A stretch of DNA of 64,000 nt from Erpobdella octoculata. Lineage: Eukaryota; Annelida; Clitellata; Hirudinida; Erpobdellidae. Location: positions 7,965,105 to 8,029,104 of the forward strand of contig OZ022244.1 in the NCBI GenBank assembly GCA_963978895.1, in the 5' to 3' direction. The position numbers were made by a program, and so were the translations under genes. Each line of letters begins with the position of its first letter. The stretch's first letter is position 1. Under the pieces are notes generated by a model that saw only the letters and a list, made by a program, of their open reading frames with translations, was not told where the DNA came from and searched no databases. Shown one piece after another: positions 37,905 through 53,897 of this stretch.

Positions 37905-38530
37905 CTCAAAATACTAATTTTCACATCTGTAGCATTTACAGTTTTTGAGTAACAGTTATTTTAAAATCAAATAACCCTTTTTCCACTTTACATTTGAGGT
38001 CCTGGAAACCAAATTTTCAAAAAATGGTGAAACACGTATATCATTATTATTAGAGTAGAAACCAAATACTAATTTTTACTCCTGTAGCATCTACAGTTTT
38101 CGAGTAGCAGTTATATTAAAACCCAAATAACCTTATTTTCCACCCCACGTTTGAGGTCCTGGAAACCAAATTTAAAAAAATGGTAAAACACGTATATCTT
38201 TATTTTTAGAATAGAATCTAAATACTAATTTTTACATCTGTGGTATTTACAGTTTTTAAGTAGCAGTTACTTTAAAAAACAAATAACCCTATTTTCCACC
38301 CCACATTTGAAGTCCTGGAAACAAAATTTTCAAAAAATGCTAAAACACGTATTTCATTATTTTTGGAGTAGAAACTAAATACTAATTTTTACTCCTGTAG
38401 CATCAACAGTTTTTGAGTAGAAGCTACTTTAAAAACCAAATAACCCAATTTTCCAACCCACATTTGAGGTCCGGGAAACCGAATTTTCAAAAAATGGTGA
38501 AACACGTATCTTTTTATTTTTCAAAAAGAA
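37905..38530. repeat. 155-bp tandem repeat, about four units
   Basis: The block ATACTAATTTTTACxCCTGTAG recurs at about 37913, 38068, 38223 and 38380, each followed by ACAGTTTTTGAGTAGCAG, CAAATAACCC, CATTTGAGGTCCTGGAAACC and AAAATGGTGAAACACGTAT. Two further units are at 39159 and 39313. Confidence 0.85.
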
Positions 38531-38732
38531 TCTATATACCAAATTTCAAAATTTCTTCATTTTTGGTTTTCGAGATATACATTGTTTTAGAAAAAAGTTT
38601 GTTTTCCAGTTTTTTCCCCTCACGAGCAAAATTTTCAAAAATCCTTTCTTAGCGGATGTTTACGCTATAAAAGTAATATAAGTTCCAAATTTCACGTTCC
38701 TAGGATGAGGCGTTTGAGCTCGGCGTTGATTA

Positions 38733-38735
38733 TCA

Positions 38736-38778
<43 letters not shown>

Positions 38779-38804
38779 AGTCAGTCAGTCAGTCAGTCAG
38801 TCAG
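38733..38804. repeat. (TCAG)n array in Helitron 5' region
   Basis: About 18 units with one TCTG variant. The equivalent array in the duplicated copy is at 39663-39702 and is shorter. Confidence 0.95.
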
Positions 38805-38827
38805 GACATGTTCTTTTATATATATAG

Positions 38828-38951
38828 ATGTATGTATGTATGTATGTATGTATGTATGTATGTATGTATGTATGTATGTATGTATGTATGTATGTATGTA
38901 TGTATGTATGTATGTATGTATGTATGTATGTATGTATGTATGTATGTATGT
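38828..38951. repeat. (TATG)n microsatellite
   Basis: About 31 pure units, directly attached to the 3' tail of the LINE fragment on its right. Confidence 0.98.
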
Positions 38952-39134
38952 ATTTATTTTTATTTTTATTTATTTGACAAGTTTAAAGTGGCGTAAATCA
39001 AATGACTTCTAGGCCACATACAATATAAAATAAATAGACAAAAAGTTAAATTTTCATAAGATATTGCTTCATTTTTTTTTAAACAGTACAAAATTAGGTG
39101 CTGCTCTGATGTCCAGGGGAAGACTATTCCAAAT
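38952..39134 (-). pseudogene. LINE 3' end fragment
   Basis: On the minus strand: a WNSLPLDIRAAPNFVLFKKK-like coding end, then GGCCTAGAAGTCATTTGA, and a tail of AAATA units that passes into the TACA array. A severely 5'-truncated L2/CR1-type insertion. Confidence 0.6.
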
Positions 39135-39725
39135 TTTTTAGAATAGAATCTAAATACTAATTTTTACATCTGTGGTATTTACAGTTTTTAAGTAGCAGTT
39201 ACTTTAAAAAACAAATAACCCTATTTTCCACCCCACATTTGAAGTCCTGGAAACAAAATTTTCAAAAAATGCTAAAACAAGTATTTCATTATTTTTGGAG
39301 TAGAAACTAAATACTAATTTTTACTCCTGTAGCATTGACAGTTTTTGAGTAACAGCTACTTTAAAAACCAAATAACCCAATTTTCCAACCGACATTTGAG
39401 GTCCGGGAATCCAAATTTTCAAAAAATGGTGAAACACGTATTTTTTTATTTTTTAAGAAGAATCCATATACCAAATTTCAAAATCTCCTCATTTTTGGTT
39501 TTCGAGATATACATTGTTTTAGAAAATAAATTGTTTTCCAGTTTCTTACCCTCAGGAGCAAAATTTTCAAAATTCCTTAGTGGATGCTTACGAAATAAAA
39601 GTAATATAAGTTACAAATTTCACGTTCCTAGGATGAGGCATTTGAGCTCGGCGTTGATTATCAGTCACTCAGTCAGTCAGTCAGACAATCAGTCAGTCAG
39701 TCAGGACATGTTCTTTTATATATAT
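39135..39725. repeat. Duplicate of 38204-38825
   Basis: Nearly base-for-base repetition of the left segment (AGAATAGAATCTAAATACTA... to GGACATGTTCTTTTATATAT) with small changes, separated by the TATG array and LINE fragment. Confidence 0.85.
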
Positions 39726-39799
39726 ACTAGAGATAGCCCGTCAAAAATGACGGAAGTTTTAAAATACGGCGCCCGTTATTATAAAAATAGTCAACAAAA

Positions 39800-40681
39800 A
39801 CAAAATGAAATTTGATAACCATAAAAAAATTCTATATATAAGCAAATCAAAAATTTTTGCGGCCATGGAAGCGAAACAAACTGCGCTGTTGTATGATCGA
39901 ATATGTTGTCGAAAATTTTGTCTATCTGGATTGGACGTGTCTGACATGAGGCTTTTAAGAAAATCGGGATATCCAAGTGTATTACCGTGAATTTCAATTG
40001 GTTTGGCAATATTACTTTGCCTTTTCGACAACATGAAGTGAATAGTCTATCTGATGGTTGCTCTGCAGCAAAATTTCTTGATCGACATGAAGTACATAAA
40101 ACATCAAATTCACCACAATCATGTTGATCGAATTGAGTTTCGTTAAAGTTAATTGCTTCGTTACGAACTGCCTCACTCACACGATTTCATGCTAAAAGTT
40201 GGGAGATCGCAATAGCAGCTCGATGTAGCTGCAATTCATTGGGAGACATTTGTTCAACTCGATGGCGTTGCGAGGAAGCATTGGTTTCTCGATGTAGTTG
40301 CAATTCATTGGGAGACATTTGCAAAACTCGATGGCGTTCCTTGGCAGAATTGGTTTCTCGATGTAACTGCAATTCATGGGGAGACATTTGCTCAATTCGA
40401 TGACGTTGTGAGGCAGCAATGGAAGTGTGAAAAGCTTCTAGATGTTGAGGAGTAAGTCGATAGACATAACGTTGTTGTGATGCGGCATGAAAAGCATGAA
40501 AAATTTGCAATTCCTCAACAGACAATTGTGTAGTGCGATGTTAATGAGCTTCTGCATCTAAAACTTGAATTTTTGCTTTTGATTGTGGAGTTTGTCTTGC
40601 GCGATATCTCTGTTGCCTTTCTTTAGATAGACGCCGTTTTCTCGACACAGGATCTTCATCGTCATTCATATTAAGAGACAT
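39800..40681 (-). pseudogene. Helitron N-terminal protein with 23-residue repeats, decayed
   Basis: Starts MSLNMNDDEDPVSRKRR at 40681, has an in-frame TAA (about 40540) just before LSVEELQIFHAFHAASQQR, then five units of about 23 residues of the type QMSPHELQLHRETNS-x-RHR. It continues with NEAINFNETQFDQHDCGEFD and LCTSCRSRNFAAEQ (possible zinc-binding cysteines). A frameshift near 40000 shifts it to KPIEIHGNTLGYPDFLKSL and NFRQHIRSYNSAVCFASMAA, the stretch that precedes Helitron_like_N in RepHel proteins. It ends at the element's 3' hairpin region. Confidence 0.75.
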
Positions 40682-40739
40682 TTTGTTTAAAAACATATAC
40701 TTTATTTTTCAATTATTAAAATCTTAACTTAATTAATAG

Positions 40740-40841
40740 GAAAAACAAAACTAATAAATATATATATATATAATTTTATCATTGATATATATATATATAT
40801 ATTACTTTATTTGTCAATTATTAAAATTCATATATATAATT

Positions 40842-40897
<56 letters not shown>

Positions 40898-40901
40898 ATG
40901 A
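40740..40901. repeat. Clustered short (AT)n arrays in Helitron C leader
   Basis: Three AT arrays (40759-40772, 40786-40802, 40846-40895) separated by palindromic ATCAATGATA / TATCATTGAT segments. Confidence 0.9.
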
Positions 40902-40985
40902 TACAATTTTTTTTATTTAATAACTACTATACGACTAATTACGTGAGCGTGACAGAATCAGTAAGTGAGTGAGTGACGAAGGCTA

Positions 40986-42716
<1,731 letters not shown>

Positions 42717-42720
<4 letters not shown>

Positions 42721-43371
42721 AAGTGCTGATTATCGAGAAGCTTTGATAGAGTAGATGAATAGCACTGGAAAAGTTCATCAGTTGAATGATGATCAAAATT
42801 TTCTGGATTATGACAAAGTTCACTCAAACGTAAATCAGTCAGGAATGCATTATAATCAAATCTCTTCCATGAACGTCCCCAAAAAGTGGCAACAGGCTTA
42901 GTTGGTTTTTGGAGTGGAAGTCGAAACAATAGCATTAGATGATCAGATAAGCCAGTTTCTTGCACAGAAACTTGAAGATCTACCATATCATTACGTGAAA
43001 TCACGAGATCAAGCTGCCCTCCTAGCCGATGCGTTGGAATTGTCTCATGAATAATCAAATTGAAAGAAGTTAGCAATTCATGCAGTTTCATTGCAATTAT
43101 ATCATTTTGTCTTTCAACGTGAATGTTCAGGTCTCCAGTAATAACAATTGGTCTACGGTATATTGACAATATTTCCAAAAGGAAACAGAACTCATCAAAG
43201 AATTTCTTGGTTGCAGGCTTTGATCCAGGACGATAGACTGATAACAATACAACTCCAGTCTGATTGCTAGAGATATTACAACATAAAAATTCGAATGACG
43301 CAACTGGTGTTCGAAGATCAATTTCAGTCATAGACAAGCCATCCTTATAAGTTGCTCGGGTTTTCAGACGT
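42717..43371 (-). pseudogene. L2-type LINE endonuclease, truncated at both sides
   Basis: Frame 43371-42717: LSVYRPGSKPATKKFFDEF, ITGDLNIHVERQNDI (GDxNxH), THRLGGQLDLVIS and TGLSDHLMLLFRL. About 150 residues between this and the RT domain are missing; the junction KLLDNQH|TPLIKK is a deletion with a frameshift. At the 5' side the coding stops in the Helitron minisatellite, which supplies a spurious in-frame [10 protein letters not shown] start. Confidence 0.8.
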
Positions 43372-43570
43372 TTTTTATCATTTTTCTCTCTTGCACCCGT
43401 TTCCTTCCCCACTTGCTCTCCCGTTTCCGTTCCCGGTTGCTCTCTCGTTTCCGTTCCCGCTCACGATCATTTCATAACTTATTTTAGCCCATAAAACGTA
43501 AAATAGATTTGCTAAAAGTTGCTTGAAGCCTTCAAACGTTGTTACGTAAACTTGCTTCCCAGTCCTGCAT
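43372..43570 (-). mobile_element. Non-autonomous Helitron fragment, minus orientation
   Basis: Minus order: ACGTAACAACGTTTGAAGG, TAGCAAATCTATTTTACG, the minisatellite (43470-43385), then AAAACCCGAGCAAC, ending inside the hairpin at the LINE endonuclease. It corresponds to 23029-23765 without the CATA expansion. Confidence 0.65.
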
Positions 43571-43795
43571 AATGTGACCGATTGCGCGTTATTACATATT
43601 ATTAAGAGACAGCGTGAAAGCGACCGGAATCGGGAAAGTGACCGGGAGAGGAAAAGCGACCGGGAGTGGGAGAGCAAGCGGGAACGGGAAAGCAACCGGG
43701 AGCGAGAGAGAAAACGGGGAATTAAACGGGAGATAGAGAAAAACGATAAAAAATCTCTAAAAACCCCCGAGCAACGCCGGGTAACCCGCTTGTAG
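43571..43795 (+). mobile_element. Non-autonomous Helitron fragment with near-complete 3' end, plus orientation
   Basis: A minisatellite (43612-43740; GAAAGCGACCGGAATCGGG, AGAGCAAGCGGGAACGGG) leads to AAAAACCCCCGAGC, AACGCCGGG, TAACCCGCTTG. The stem CCCGAG/CGCCGGG followed by a CTTG end is a slightly mutated Helitron terminus. This copy shows the minisatellite belongs to a Helitron. Confidence 0.7.
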
Positions 43796-46868
<3,073 letters not shown>

Positions 46869-48159
46869 TAAGCTTCTGCGTCCCGTTATTTTTTTGGAAC
46901 GATACGATACGATACGATTTCTGAAATTTGCCTCGAATTAAACGATACGATACGAGACGCTTCGACCAATAACGATACGATATCGATACGATACGATACG
47001 ATTTCGGGATCTCGACTGAAGCCGGAATTTTGCCTAGAGATAACATAGAATGATGAACTATACGCGACAGACAATATTAATAACTACATTAAAGAAATTC
47101 ATTGAAAAAAAATATATAAATATTAAAAAATTTCAAAATTTATAAAAATTTACCAAATTTAATTTTTTTTTACAACTTGAAATAAGTTTCATTTGTTTAG
47201 TTTCGGTACATCTATTTGTGTAAATTTAGACTCTAAATAAAATGCTACCGCCGATAGAAAGTATTTATTTACTTTATTTAGTGACGCGGCATGATAATGA
47301 TGACAAACACGAGAAAGTGCCTCTATGCAAGAATTAAAAAAGTGAAAAAACCCAGCGTGTTTATTTATAGGCGATGGCGAATGCGGTTAGCAATAGCAAG
47401 AAAGAAGCTGAGAAAGTTTCGAATTCCAGCTGCAGACGATACGGGCTACGGCACTGTCGTGCACACTACAGGTGGCACACACATACTCACACACAACCAA
47501 GAATATCATCGAGATTATAAAGATATATCTTAGATGAGCTACTATTACGGTCAATTACGGATATCGAAACACTAAAATAATCATTCCAATTCTATGTAAC
47601 AAATTTGAAAAAATAAGTTTATCAAACAGACTAAACCAAAACATAAACATAGAATGATCATTACTATTACATTACTCATTAATAATAATAGTCATCGATG
47701 TCAGCGAGTACGATTGCCTTGTAGGGCTTGTAATATCAGTAGTATGCAGAGCTCGACTAGCAGCCTAAGAGGAGCGTGGCTTTTTTGCTGCCGGTTCCCA
47801 GACTAAAAATAGTAAATAAAGGGGCTACAGGCTGTCTGGAAAACCGAATTTAAAGTGGGGATGATAATAGTTATAAACTTCTGTCAATAGGTAGATTAAT
47901 TAATCACGGTTGATGAATCAATTGCAAATATTCACAGTTGTGACAATCGTTAATTAAATATGTATGACTTTCGTTATTTATTGGAAAATATTTATAAAAA
48001 ATCCCGATATTTTTCGAGATTTTAATCGAGAATGAAATTTTAAGTATCGCCAATTATTATCGATACGAGACTTCTTGCGCAGGCTGTATCGTTTCAATGG
48101 TGATACGGGAATCCCGTATCGTTTTGAAATCTCGATTGAATTCGAGATAACGATGCTTA
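46869..48159. mobile_element. hAT-like element with ACGATACG subterminal repeats, 1291 bp
   Basis: The 8-bp GTAAATAC flanks it (46861-46868 and 48160-48167). Ends are TAAGC...GCTTA (TAAGCTTC left, complement of GATGCTTA right), a weak short inverted repeat. Dense ACGATACGATACG motifs occupy 46900-47005 and TATCGTTTC/GTATCGTTTTG motifs 48060-48155. One 80-codon frame (47291-47533) has no recognisable domain. Probably non-autonomous. Confidence 0.7.
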
Positions 48160-48187
48160 GTAAATACATTTTAACTTCGTAATTTAA

Positions 48188-48231
48188 AGGGCTCCGAAGA
48201 TGCTTTTCTGCGAAACCGATCGGTCAGCCCT
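48188..48231 (+). ncRNA. Degenerate hammerhead-like fold of a Penelope-like element
   Basis: AGGGCT, CCGAAGA, TGC-TTTTCT-GC, GAAA, CCGATCGG, TC, AGCCCT. Stem I (AGGGCT/AGCCCT), stem II, stem III and the GTC site are in hammerhead order, but the catalytic CTGATGA is CCGAAGA, so cleavage is not expected. It is followed about 40 bases later by the same N-terminal coding motif as in the 22-kb copy. Confidence 0.55.
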
Positions 48232-48267
48232 CGTTTTTAATAAATCTATTTAAAAAGCGGAGTTATC

Positions 48268-48669
<402 letters not shown>

Positions 48670-48672
48670 TTA

Positions 48673-48690
48673 TTACCCCCTTCTTAATTC
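48673..48690 (-). other. Polypurine tract of SAP-LTR element
   Basis: The minus strand reads AATTAAGAAGGGGGTAA a few bases before the 3' LTR. Confidence 0.75.
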
Positions 48691-48716
48691 TGTTCGTCCC
48701 GAACAGCATATCGCTT

Positions 48717-50231
48717 TTAAGAAATGCGACTCGGCCACGAACACCAAAATACCTTGATCTTTACTCGTGGCTTTGACCGCAATTCGCAAACAACATGGTC
48801 AAGTCTCTTGACCGTTTGACACAGTTTCTTCCAGTCCTTCTTTGGCTCATCAACATAGTCTTTCTTTGGCTCATCGTCGCCATTTTTGCATGGTTCATCA
48901 CAGCCTTTTTTGCATGCCTCGTCCTGAACATCTTTGCACGGTTTATCGGAATTGTCTGCTTTTTCTTCTTCCTTCACATCCTTTAGATCTTTCTCAGGAA
49001 ACTCTTCAAAAGGTTTTTCGAAAACACGTCGTTCCATAAATCCCTTCATCAAACTGTTATTCGATTTTACAATGACTCTTAGTCTATCTGATCTAGAATC
49101 TTCTGTGGATTCATCTGATTTAAAACCCTCGGTACCGTTCTCTGTTCTTGTCTCATTTTTTCCAGAGTTTTTGCTTGCTGCATTGCTATTGTTGTTTTGG
49201 AGAAGTTCATCGCCGTCATGTTTGTTTTCTTCCAAGCTACAATCGAACGTTTTCTTTTCACATTCCAACTCGGCTCTTTCGTCGGTGTCAACTTTCGTAT
49301 CGTCCAGCGGATCTTTCTTCAAATTATCGCCATCGTCTCTCAAATCAGTGTCTTCTTTTCTTGTCAAGTTAACTTTGACGTATTTTTCCATTGGAGTTTC
49401 GTCCGTTTCTAAATCCTCGGTTGCTTCATCCGAGTCAGATTCTTCACTAAAATCTGACCCTGAATATTCGGTGCCGTCGTCTGTTATGGAGGCTTCCGTT
49501 TCAGAACCGTCGCTGTATGGGTGAAAGCCATAGTTGTTATTGCCATTATTATAATCATCATCGTCACTTTCATCCTCATCGTTTTGCATTTCGTTTTCAA
49601 CATTCTTCTCATCTTCTTTAGTTTGGTTTTTGACGTCCAAACCGACTGTATCACTGTCACCATCTTTGCATGGTTCATCTTGAGCATCTTTGCAAGGTTC
49701 CTTATCATGACCGTCTTTGACAGGCTCATCATCATGACCCACCTGACTTGTGCAGTCTGTACGGCCGTCATCCGTCACATGCTCTGAGACACAGCTGGTG
49801 GACTCCAGTTCAAATTGGGTTTCGCCGCAGCAACCCACATCACCAGCAGCCCGCTGGTCCAGAACCGTGTCCACCACTGCCTCAGCCAACCCTGCGACCA
49901 AACTCTCAACAGTTGTACCGGCTGCTGCTACTTTGTTTCCGTGGCCAAGAATCATTCCTTCTCCTGTCTTCTTCTGTGCTGCCATGTTTTCTTTCGCTCG
50001 TTGTCTTTCTTCCTCCAGCAATCTGTTTTTTAATTTCCTTCGCTTGACCACAGCCTCCTCGTCAATGTCGAATAGATATTCGTCGTCGTCAGGCCCATAG
50101 CCCTCATTCACTAACGCGGCTAAGAGGCGTTCCATAAGTTCGTCCTTTTTACCTGTATCGCTCAGGCCACGTTTCTCCAGCTCGTCTTTCATTTCACTCG
50201 CCCAAAGCTCATCCAATGATTTCAAAACCAT
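48717..50231 (-). CDS. SAP-domain acidic protein of the SAP-LTR element (504 aa)
   Basis: Uninterrupted frame starting MVLKSLDELWASEMK just after the primer site. Residues about 3-40 form a SAP motif (SLDELWASEMKDELEKRGLS then DTGKKDELMERLLAAL); SAP domains are helix-extension-helix modules that bind AT-rich or scaffold DNA. A short basic helix follows (AVVKRRKLKNRLLEEERQRA, about 60-80). The rest is strongly acidic, with Cys-containing units of the type DEPCKDG (about 185-215 and 435-475), DESDDDDYNNGNNNYG and SGSDFSEESDSDE. The C-terminus (RVKIKVFWCSWPSRIS) is basic. There is no zinc knuckle, capsid motif or protease. Position argues for a Gag-like role, sequence does not. Function unknown. 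Confidence 0.85.
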   Translation of the reverse strand: MVLKSLDELWASEMKDELEKRGLSDTGKKDELMERLLAALVNEGYGPDDDEYLFDIDEEAVVKRRKLKNRLLEEERQRAKENMAAQKKTGEGMILGHGNKVAAAGTTVESLVAGLAEAVVDTVLDQRAAGDVGCCGETQFELESTSCVSEHVTDDGRTDCTSQVGHDDEPVKDGHDKEPCKDAQDEPCKDGDSDTVGLDVKNQTKEDEKNVENEMQNDEDESDDDDYNNGNNNYGFHPYSDGSETEASITDDGTEYSGSDFSEESDSDEATEDLETDETPMEKYVKVNLTRKEDTDLRDDGDNLKKDPLDDTKVDTDERAELECEKKTFDCSLEENKHDGDELLQNNNSNAASKNSGKNETRTENGTEGFKSDESTEDSRSDRLRVIVKSNNSLMKGFMERRVFEKPFEEFPEKDLKDVKEEEKADNSDKPCKDVQDEACKKGCDEPCKNGDDEPKKDYVDEPKKDWKKLCQTVKRLDHVVCELRSKPRVKIKVFWCSWPSRIS

Positions 50232-50238
50232 TCTTGTA

Positions 50239-50256
50239 TCCTACTTCTGATCACCA
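50239..50256 (-). promoter_or_regulatory. Primer-binding site of SAP-LTR element copy 2
   Basis: The minus strand reads TGGTGATCAGAAGTAGGA right after the 5' LTR. It differs by one extra base and one change from the complement expected for a tRNA-Leu 3' end; copy 1 has TGGTGTCAGAGTTGGGA. Confidence 0.65.
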
Positions 50257-50257
50257 A

Positions 50258-50551
<294 letters not shown>

Positions 50552-50559
50552 GGTTGCAC

Positions 50560-50655
50560 CGAAAACCGGCCCCGGATCCGGCCCCGGCCGAAAACCGGCC
50601 ATTTTTCCGAATCCGGTCAAATCCGGCTCCGGCCGGATTTGGAGCCGGATTTAAC
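50560..50655. repeat. CCGGCC subterminal repeats, left
   Basis: Runs such as ACCGGCCCCGGATCCGGCCC and CCGGCTCCGGCCGGATTTGG. The counterpart at 55940-56012 has ACCGGCTCCGGCCCCGGCCG. Such repeats are typical transposase-binding regions of hAT elements. Confidence 0.8.
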
Positions 50656-50765
50656 GTATTTATTTATTTATTTCAGTGAAAACATTTTAATCAAAAGTAT
50701 TTCAAAACTGCCAGCTTTAGCGCTTATTGTTCTATGTTTATATTTGTTAATCGAACCGTTTGAGC

Positions 50766-51528
<763 letters not shown>

Positions 51529-51871
51529 GTTTGAGCGCTCCTGCTATAGCTTATTTCATCTAGTGGATATTCATGGGCAGGACAGATATACTTATTCTAT
51601 ATATATATAATGTAGGAATTTATTATATTATAATCTCATTCCTTATGTTTTTTTGGAATAACTAATCATAGTCCGTTTAATAATTGTTCTATTATCAATG
51701 TGTTTAAAGTATATTGAACGTCCTTCATAATTTCAGTTTGCTTTCTATCTTACAACTCAGCAATCTTCCCGTAAAAGCATATGTCGCTTTGTACACAACC
51801 TTCCATGGAGAGTTCTTTTGTTTAAATTGCGTGTGATCTTCCGATTGGTTATGGGTTGTGCTGGTTTATTC

Positions 51872-53888
51872 ATGGACGTCTATATAATAGTATCTGGACA
51901 GTTAGCCAATAATAGCCTTGTACCCAGTTGGTCCCATGACTGCGCAATGCTTCATATACGCATTATAAGTTTGATTTATAGCTAAATCATGTGGAGTGAA
52001 AAACACAACGCTGTTTTGAGATAAAACAAATATATTTTACTTAATCAAAATCCATAAAAAGTAAAAATCATAAAAAAATAAAGAAAAAGTAAACTTAAGA
52101 ATTTTAAATTATAACAATTATAGTTATTTATTAGTAGTAAAGTCAAAGTTATTAGAAAATTTTCAATATTTTAACATTGTGATAATTAAAACAGTAAAAA
52201 TTGTATGTTTTCAGTTCTGAGTTGAGATTCAAAGGTGTGCAATCAATTATTTTGCAGAAAAGTACTCTGTGACTCGATGACAATGACGACAGAAATAATT
52301 TTGCCAGTTCTGGTGATGCCTTGATTTCTTTAAAAACTTTCCAGCAATGTACGCATAAAATGAAAGCGTACTCTGATGGTCGTGTCAAATCTTCCTGCTG
52401 CTGCTATCAAGGATCTGTTTTACAGAAATTAAATAGCAAGCACCAAATTATCGAGCCCATACATTTCATCAAGACATTTGATGATCTTTTTCAAAATGCT
52501 GGTCAATGGAATAGTTACCTAACTCGATTATCTTAAAGTGTTATAAGCTGCTGGACTTTCTGCATGAATCGTATATATGACATGATTGTGAGCCCTGGTG
52601 AGTAATGACAATGAAACTTGTAAGCAGTTTGGCTTGTTCTGAAACAAATTCAAGTTTGCGTTGTTTTTCACTTTCTGGACTGCATTCTGTTAAGATGTTT
52701 ATTCTTTCTTTTAAAATGCTAACAGCCATTTTTGTGAATGACGGACAGGTTTTTAAATTTTCTGACCAAGTCTTCATTCGAGCTGCCAAATTAATAAGCT
52801 GAGACGTTGTCGTAACTAATCCGTTTGTTAACAAATCTTTGAATGTGTTGGCTGGAACATTTACATTAACCACACTGACAACCGTTGACAGATTTTCTGC
52901 CACCGAGATGCAAACAGCCACTTTAACTTTACCAGCTTCTACTTTAAAACAATAAATTAACAAAATGCCATCAATTGTGGTAATAGTAAAGTTTGTTGGC
53001 AAAGTCATTTCATTCTTCTACCGTTCTGCCAAAACGTTAGGTGTTTGATTTGCTAAACAATCACTTTTGAAAAAATTCTTCTCCATCTCAACATTTCTTT
53101 TTATTTCGTACTCGTAGCGAATTGAAACTGTAGCACAAACAGTAGATCTTGACGGTACTCTACAAGTTGAGCAGTATTTTGGACCACCAGGAAAAATACT
53201 AGGTACTGCACCTTTTTTCAGTCGACGTTGAAAAAGCTGTCCGGACTCTAATTTTAGTTTTTTCCTTCTTTGATGCTGATTTGTATCGACACAGCTGGAT
53301 TCAAAGTCTACTTCATTGAAAAAATTGAGCAAATTTTTGAACTGGCAGTTGGTTTCCAGTCTTTTCGAGGATTTGCTTTAATTATATTTCTGTAGAAGTA
53401 TATTGTCATTTATAGGAACGCTATGAATTGTTGGTTTATTTTCGCCCGCCGATAGTCCCGGAACACTTTTGTAGTTGGTTTTGCAACGATATGCCTGGCC
53501 CTTGTGTGGCATTTTTAGCAATAAAAACTTTTATAATACAGAAATAAATCCAATTGTTCAAAATAGTAGCAATCCCAACTGTTTCCAAACGTCAATCAAG
53601 TCAAACTTACGATAGCGTAAAGCTAAAAATAGCTATATTTAAATAAACAAGTGTTGAGCGCAGTCACTAAACTAAAGCGTAATTTCAACAATAAATATTA
53701 TTATATTTCAATGTTATAAACATTTTCAATGTTAAAAGTAACCAGTACAGGCTTTATAACTATAAATCCAAACGCAGACCGAACAACTCGAATACGAACA
53801 GCTAAATAGATATGGGACCAACTGGGTACAACACAACAGCTCAAAATGATTTGGCTCATTGTCCAGTTGCTATTATATAGACGTCCAT
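51872..53888 (-). mobile_element. THAP-encoding P-like element, 2017 bp
   Basis: Inverted ends: ATGGACGTCTATATAATAG at the left and CTATTATATAGACGTCCAT at the right, extending inwards with mismatches (TGTACCCAGTTGGTCCC / GGGACCAACTGGGTACA). GGTTTATTC flanks both sides (51863-51871 and 53889-53897); P elements make 8-bp duplications, and the apparent ninth base may be shared with the TIR. The minus strand carries a THAP-domain gene. Confidence 0.8.
52541..53512 (-). pseudogene. THAP-domain protein of the P-like element
   Basis: Starts MPHKGQAYRCKTNYKS at 53512, a THAP zinc-finger start, and reaches the characteristic AVPSIFP end of the domain (LKKGAVPSIFPGGPKYC). Two in-frame stops (about 53380 and 53016) interrupt it. 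After the THAP part comes MTLPTNFTITTIDGILLIYC and a region ending CHIYDSCRKSSSL that I do not recognise as a P transposase catalytic domain. THAP domains bind the element's own ends in P elements. The protein is either truncated or a repressor-like derivative. Confidence 0.65.
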
Positions 53889-53897
53889 GGTTTATTC

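Larger units (their letters stand above)
37483..39725 (-). mobile_element. Non-autonomous Helitron-like element with tandem repeats (minus)
   Basis: The 3' end on the minus strand is GCGAGCGAAGCCGC, TACGGGCACTG, CTAG (37500-37483), inserted in the LINE. The interior holds GC-rich GGCCCGGCCC-type degenerate repeats (37560-37870) and a 155-bp tandem repeat. The 5' part, in minus sense, reads AAAGAACATGTCCTGACTGA, CTGA repeats and ATCAACGCCGAGCTCAAA. That 5' part exists twice (38700-38820 and 39610-39720), so the element was partially duplicated around a LINE fragment and a TATG array. Confidence 0.55.

Noticed and set aside
38700..39725. TCAG and other tetranucleotide direct repeats as a possible CRISPR-like array
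   Set aside because: Units are contiguous with no unique spacers, and the sequence is eukaryotic.
49484..49787. Frames overlapping the SAP gene in other frames and on the other strand (also 33093-33611, 48795-49524)
   Set aside because: Shadow frames of the acidic, repetitive SAP coding sequence; compositionally biased and without motifs.
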